A stretch of 64,000 nt of DNA from Arthrobacter rhizosphaerae (GTDB lineage: Bacteria; Actinomycetota; Actinomycetes; Actinomycetales; Micrococcaceae), in contig NZ_JALLAN010000005.1 in the NCBI RefSeq assembly GCF_023062595.1, positions 124,001-188,000 of the forward strand. The letters are read 5' to 3'. The first letter of the stretch is position 1; each line of letters begins with the position of its first letter. A model generated the notes under the pieces. The model was not told where the DNA came from and searched no databases. It saw only the letters and a program-made list of their open reading frames with translations. The position numbers and the translations under genes are program-made. Positions 60,052-64,000 of the stretch are shown one piece after another.

Positions 60052-61389
60052 ATGGAGTGGTTACTTCTTGTCGCAGGCTTGCTCCTTATCCTCGGCACTG
60101 GTTTTTTTGTCGCCGTCGAATTCTCTCTGGTTGCCCTTGACCAGGCGACGGTCCAGCGGGCCGTGGACAGCGGCGATACCGGCGCTGTCCCGCTGCTGAA
60201 ATGCCTCAAGTCCCTGTCCACCCAACTTTCCAGCTGCCAGCTGGGGATCACCCTCACCACCCTTCTTACGGGCTACGTGATGGAACCCTCGGTGGGAACC
60301 CTTCTTGAGGTCCCCTTGGCGGCGTTGGGGCTCGCCCCTGCCGCGGTTGCGTCGTTGTCCCTGGTCCTCGCGATGGCATTTGCCACCCTCCTCTCGATGC
60401 TGATCGGCGAGCTCGTCCCCAAGAACATGGCAATAGCCCTCTCTCTTCCGATCGGTAAGGCGCTGGCCCGCCCCCAGCTGGTTTTCACAGCCATTTTCAA
60501 ACCGGCCATCATTGTGCTGAACGGGTTTTCCAATAGGGTCCTCAACATTTTCGGGCTCGAGGCGAAAGAGGAAATCTCCGGAGCCCGCACGCCCGCCGAG
60601 CTGGCATCCCTCGTTCGGCGTTCTGCTGACATGGGAACGCTGGATGCCGGGACAGCCAACTTCGTTGCCCGGACACTAAACTTTTCCGGGCGAACGGCTG
60701 CCGATGTCATGACTCCCCGAATCCGTGTTGAGACGATTGCAGCCGATCAGCCGGTCACCGACATCCTGGAAGCGGCCCGCCGCACGGGGTACTCGCGATT
60801 CCCCATCATCGGAGACTCCCCGGACGATATCCGTGGCCTTGTCCACGTCAAGAAGGCCATCGCCGTTCCGTCCACCCGGCGTAAGAAGCTCGAGGCCGGC
60901 GCCATCATGACCGACGTCCTGCGGGTCCCGGAGACCATACACCTGGATGCGTTGCTCGCTGAATTGCGCGAAGGAAACATGCAGCTCGCGGTGGTGCTGG
61001 ATGAATACGGCGGAACCGCCGGCATCGCCACCCTTGAGGACCTGGTGGAAGAGATCGTTGGAGAAGTCTCCGACGAACACGACAAGGTCAGGCCGGGGCT
61101 GCTTCAAAGTGCTTCCGGTGACTGGTACTTCCCCGGTCTTTTGCGCCCGGACGAGCTCTCCGAGCAGATCCCGGGACTCTCTGTTCCGGATGAGTCGGCC
61201 TACGAAACCGTGGCCGGCTACGTCATGAGCCAACTCGGGCGTATCGCCTCCGTTGGGGACACCGTTGACGTCGACGGCGGGACGCTGACCGTGACGCGGA
61301 TGGACGGCCGGCGGATCGACAGGATCTGCTTCAAACCCGAGCCCGTCCTGGACCGGGAACACGTGGCAGGGCAAGGGGGGACGGCATGA
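60052..61389 (+). CDS. CNNM/CorC-type membrane protein (DUF21, CBS pair, CorC_HlyC)
   Basis: This 445-residue protein has a four-helix DUF21 domain (residues about 1-190), a CBS pair (about 215-335, with DVMTPRIRVETIAADQPV and VVLDEYGGTAGIATLEDLVEEIVGEV), and a C-terminal CorC_HlyC domain (about 350-430). The family exports or controls Mg2+ and related ions in the membrane. Older annotations call it hemolysin. Its ATG directly follows a TGA. The next gene overlaps its stop by four bases. The structured leader ahead may control the pair. Confidence 0.93.
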   Translation: MEWLLLVAGLLLILGTGFFVAVEFSLVALDQATVQRAVDSGDTGAVPLLKCLKSLSTQLSSCQLGITLTTLLTGYVMEPSVGTLLEVPLAALGLAPAAVASLSLVLAMAFATLLSMLIGELVPKNMAIALSLPIGKALARPQLVFTAIFKPAIIVLNGFSNRVLNIFGLEAKEEISGARTPAELASLVRRSADMGTLDAGTANFVARTLNFSGRTAADVMTPRIRVETIAADQPVTDILEAARRTGYSRFPIIGDSPDDIRGLVHVKKAIAVPSTRRKKLEAGAIMTDVLRVPETIHLDALLAELREGNMQLAVVLDEYGGTAGIATLEDLVEEIVGEVSDEHDKVRPGLLQSASGDWYFPGLLRPDELSEQIPGLSVPDESAYETVAGYVMSQLGRIASVGDTVDVDGGTLTVTRMDGRRIDRICFKPEPVLDREHVAGQGGTA

Positions 61390-62456
61390 GCGACTGGGCA
61401 GGAATTCTGTGGCTGGTAGTGCTGCTCCTGGGCAACGCCTTCTTCGTTGCGGCTGAGTTCGCAGTCATGTCGGCCCGCCGCAGCCAGATAGAACCGCTGG
61501 CAGAGCAGGGGTCCAGGCGTGCCCAGACCACTCTGCGTGCCATGGAAAACGTCTCCCTGATGCTTGCCTGTGCCCAGTTGGGGATCACTGTGTGTTCGCT
61601 GCTGATCCTCCTGGTGGCCGAGCCTGCCATTCACCACCTGCTGGCCGAACCGCTGCACGCGCTGGGGGTTCCCGTGGAGGTCGCCGACGTCGGTGCCTTC
61701 ACCGTTGCGCTGCTCGCTGTTACGTTCCTCCACGTGACCTTCGGCGAGATGGTGCCGAAGAACATTTCAGTTTCGGTGGCTGACAAAGCTGCGCTTCTGC
61801 TGGCTCCGCCGCTGATGTTTATTGCCCGTTTGGTAAATCCGGTCATCTGGGCTTTGAACTGGGCGGCAAACCACATCCTGAAGCTGCTCCGGATTGAGCC
61901 CAAGGACGAGGTCACGTCCTCCTTCACACTGGAGGAGGTCCAGTCGATTGTGCAGGAGTCCACACGGCATGGTCTGGTGGATGACAACGCGGGACTCATC
62001 ACCGGAGCTTTGGAATTTTCTGAATACACTGCAGGCGACATCATGGTGCCCCTGGACAAGCTGGTAATGATGAAGCCCGCCGCCACCCCGGTGGACTTCG
62101 AGAAAGCTGTCAGCCGGACGGGCTTCTCGCGCTTTCCGATGGTGGATGACGACGGCATGCTGTCCGGCTATCTCCACATCAAAGACGTTCTGTCGATTCC
62201 CGAAGCAGGGTACCGGTATCCGATAGCGGAAGGCCGCATCAGATCTTTGGCCAACCTTTCTGCGGACGATGAGATTGAGAAGGCAATGTCGGTCATGCAA
62301 CGGACGGGCTCGCATCTGGCCCGGGTGATCGGACCTGACGCGCAGACCCAGGGGGTGCTGTTCCTGGAGGACGTGATCGAACAGCTTGTGGGGGAGATCA
62401 GGGACGCGACCCAGGCAACCGGGATCCGGCGGCTGGGACAGTCGGAGGGCGGGTAG
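61386..62456 (+). CDS. CNNM/CorC-type membrane protein, second copy without CorC_HlyC domain
   Basis: This 356-residue protein has the DUF21 helices (LGNAFFVAAEFAVMSARRS; FGEMVPKN) and a CBS pair (YTAGDIMVPLDKLV; GVLFLEDVIEQLVGEI) but ends before the CorC_HlyC domain that its upstream neighbour has. It probably forms a heteromer with that protein in metal ion transport. The ATG overlaps the upstream stop as ATGA. Confidence 0.92.
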   Translation: MSDWAGILWLVVLLLGNAFFVAAEFAVMSARRSQIEPLAEQGSRRAQTTLRAMENVSLMLACAQLGITVCSLLILLVAEPAIHHLLAEPLHALGVPVEVADVGAFTVALLAVTFLHVTFGEMVPKNISVSVADKAALLLAPPLMFIARLVNPVIWALNWAANHILKLLRIEPKDEVTSSFTLEEVQSIVQESTRHGLVDDNAGLITGALEFSEYTAGDIMVPLDKLVMMKPAATPVDFEKAVSRTGFSRFPMVDDDGMLSGYLHIKDVLSIPEAGYRYPIAEGRIRSLANLSADDEIEKAMSVMQRTGSHLARVIGPDAQTQGVLFLEDVIEQLVGEIRDATQATGIRRLGQSEGG

Positions 62457-62486
62457 TTCCTCCGGCTCGGCTGGCCAGCCCACCCT

Positions 62487-62507
62487 AAATAGGAATCATT
62501 CCCATTT
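62487..62507. promoter_or_regulatory. Palindromic Zur-like operator of the zinc uptake operon
   Basis: AAATAGGAAT-C-ATTCCCATTT is a palindrome with 10-base arms and one mismatch, centred on one base. It lies just upstream of a -10 hexamer TAGACT at 62514-62519, where a repressor would block transcription. Its AT-rich form and position fit a Zur box. Confidence 0.65.
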
Positions 62508-62513
62508 AGCGCT

Positions 62514-62519
62514 AGACTT
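62514..62519 (+). promoter_or_regulatory. -10 box of the zinc uptake operon
   Basis: TAGACT is about 50 bases before the TTG start of the binding protein gene and about six bases after the palindrome. Confidence 0.45.
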
Positions 62520-62567
62520 TCCGGGTTGCTAATCCTCCTGACTCATCGACAAGATCCGAGGCCTACC

Positions 62568-63557
62568 TTGCGTCATTTCGTCCTTCGTCCCTCCCTGGCA
62601 GCCGCTGCTGGACTTGGTCTCCTGCTGACCGGGTGCGCCGGGGCGCCGTCGAGCGCTCCCTCCCCGTCCGCTAACGGGACCATCGAGGTAGTTGCTTCAA
62701 CCAACGTGTACGGGGATATCGTCAGCGACATCGGCGGCGACAAAGTCCATGTCACGTCCATCATCACGCGCACCAGCCAGGACCCTCATTCCTACGAGGC
62801 CACCACGCAGGACAAGCTGGTCATCTCGAAGGCGCAGGTGGTTGTCCAGAACGGTGGCGGCTACGACGATTTCATCCATAAACTCGCCGAGGACAGCAAG
62901 ATCGCCGAGGACAACATCATCACTGCGGTGGATGTCTCAGGCCTGGCACCGGAGGAAGAGGCCGCACCGGCTTCCGAAAGCCCGGCGGGAACGGCGACTG
63001 AGTCCGCTGATGAGCACGAACACGAGCACGGGGAGTTCAACGAGCACGTCTGGTACAGCTTTGACGCCATGTCCAAGCTGGCGGACGCCGTAGCTGCGAA
63101 GCTTTCAACCATCGATTCCGCGTCGGCAGCCACTTTCGAGGCGAACGCCGCGTCGTTCAAGAAGGAGCTCTCCGGGCTGCAGGAAAAACTGGGAACCGTC
63201 AAAGCCAGCGCAGGCGGGGAGCCCGTAGCTATCACCGAGCCTGTTCCCGGTTACCTGCTGGAAGAAGCCGGACTGGTGAACAAAACACCGGAAGAGTACA
63301 GCGCCGCGATTGAAGAAGGTACTGACGTTCCGGCGTCCGTCCTTCAGGAAGCCACCAAACTGGTATCTTCCGGTGAGGTCAAGCTGCTTGCCTACAACCT
63401 GCAGACTGAGGGACCGCAGACCGAGGTGCTGAAGAAGGCTGCCGAGGGCGCCGGGGTACCTGTGGTTGATTTCAGCGAGACGTTGCCCGACGGCAAGTCG
63501 TACCTGGAGTGGATGACCGATAACGTCGAAAACGTTTCCAAGGCGGTCAACAAGTAA
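62568..63557 (+). CDS. Zinc ABC transporter substrate-binding lipoprotein (ZnuA/AztC type)
   Basis: This 329-residue protein has a signal peptide ending in the lipobox LTGC, so it is anchored outside the membrane. It has the TroA fold with NVYGDIVSDIGGDKV and DPHSYEATTQD, plus a His/Glu-rich loop (DEHEHEHGEFNEHVWYSF) typical of zinc binders. The Zn ligands include the His of DPHSYE and of NEHVWYS. The TTG at 62568 follows GAGG six bases upstream; an upstream TTG at 62526 adds 14 residues. The ABC ATPase gene follows. Confidence 0.93.
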   Translation: MRHFVLRPSLAAAAGLGLLLTGCAGAPSSAPSPSANGTIEVVASTNVYGDIVSDIGGDKVHVTSIITRTSQDPHSYEATTQDKLVISKAQVVVQNGGGYDDFIHKLAEDSKIAEDNIITAVDVSGLAPEEEAAPASESPAGTATESADEHEHEHGEFNEHVWYSFDAMSKLADAVAAKLSTIDSASAATFEANAASFKKELSGLQEKLGTVKASAGGEPVAITEPVPGYLLEEAGLVNKTPEEYSAAIEEGTDVPASVLQEATKLVSSGEVKLLAYNLQTEGPQTEVLKKAAEGAGVPVVDFSETLPDGKSYLEWMTDNVENVSKAVNK

Positions 63558-63723
63558 GCTCCGGTACGTCCGGACCGCCGTCCGGCCATCACCGTCGTCA
63601 ATACGTCCTAAGATAATCAGGACAGAGTCACCGCGTGCAGTGCCCGTTGAGTGCCCATCTGGCCAATGACAGGCTTTCGTCCATGGCGGACCCAGACTCA
63701 CCCTGAATTGAGGAACAGACACG

Positions 63724-64000
63724 TTGAAACCGGTAGTGAGTCTGCGCGGCGCCTCCCTTGCCTTTGGAAAAAGGACGCTGTGGGAGAACCTCGACCTCGA
63801 CATCAAGCCAGGCGAGTTCTTTGCTGTCCTGGGTCCCAACGGGAGTGGAAAGACCAGCTTCCTCAAGGTGCTGCTTGGACTGCAGCAGCTTCACTCCGGG
63901 ACAGCCACCTTGGCGGGCAATCCTGTGGAACGCGGGAGCCGGATGATCGGATACATCCCGCAACAGAAGTCCTTCGCGCCGGACACCCCACTTCGGGCAC
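63724..64000 (+). CDS. Zinc ABC transporter ATP-binding protein, partial
   Basis: The frame is open from TTG at 63724 to the window end (92 residues seen), so the C-terminus is missing. Walker A is GPNGSGKTS and the strand GEFFAVL precedes it; the Q-loop region begins near IPQQKSFAPD. These mark an ABC ATPase of the metal-uptake group, and it follows the substrate-binding gene. GAGGAAC lies ahead of the start. A membrane permease gene is expected beyond the window. Confidence 0.9.
   Translation, partial: MKPVVSLRGASLAFGKRTLWENLDLDIKPGEFFAVLGPNGSGKTSFLKVLLGLQQLHSGTATLAGNPVERGSRMIGYIPQQKSFAPDTPLRA

Overview
The window looks like chromosomal DNA of a high-GC Gram-positive actinobacterium of the Micrococcaceae, most like Arthrobacter or Pseudarthrobacter. 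The reasons are a uniform GC-rich base composition, mycothiol-type SigR/RsrA, multifunctional Kgd, GuaB1, an actinobacterial Tad cluster, the tmRNA tag AESKRTDFALAA, frequent TANNNT -10 boxes with leaderless or near-leaderless genes, and many GTG/TTG starts. The assignment rests on gene content only; no 16S rRNA gene is present. I see no tRNA, insertion sequence, prophage or CRISPR array.

Region 1 (1-30000) is a cell-envelope polysaccharide region. A partial FHA-FtsK ATPase gene diverges from an operon for galactofuranose polymer synthesis and export: UDP-galactopyranose mutase, a GlfT2-like transferase, an ABC-2 permease and ATPase, and a membrane-anchored GH78 alpha-L-rhamnosidase. The opposite strand carries an LGFP-repeat L,D-transpeptidase with a DUF3558-like lipoprotein, two tandem paralogous DUF6541 membrane proteins, and rmlA. 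Diverging from rmlA are rmlB, a fused rmlC-rmlD gene, a GT2 enzyme, a DUF2304 protein and another glycosyltransferase. A flippase-like protein, a GT4 enzyme and a GH25 muramidase with about ten LGFP repeats follow on the minus strand, then galE. Together the genes make dTDP-rhamnose and UDP-Gal/UDP-Galf, assemble and export a glycan, and attach LGFP-bearing peptidoglycan enzymes to the wall.

Region 2 (30000-41750) holds a compact Tad/Flp pilus operon (tadA-tadB-tadC-pilin-like-TadE-TadE-TadG-like). It is followed by prfB, ftsE-ftsX, an M23 peptidase that probably works with FtsEX, smpB, the tmRNA gene with a strong terminator, and an unusual HtrA-type protease without a secretion signal.

Region 3 (41750-54000) is mostly housekeeping on the minus strand: a paired FluC fluoride channel, a DtxR-family regulator, a methyltransferase, a class V aminotransferase/cysteine desulfurase-like gene behind a SAM-type riboswitch, hisN, rsgA, aroA and a DoxX protein. 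The sigR-rsrA pair has its own SigR-type promoter. A 24-codon gene for ribosomal protein bL37 sits beside a large bidirectional terminator. A PadR regulator forms an operon with a DUF4097 protein under a near-textbook palindromic operator. A degenerate SGNH-hydrolase-like gene follows.

Region 4 (54000-64000) has kgd (2-oxoglutarate decarboxylase/dehydrogenase) diverging from guaB1, a long structured leader ahead of two CNNM/CorC-type membrane proteins, and the start of a zinc ABC transporter operon behind a palindromic metal-regulator site. The last gene runs off the window.
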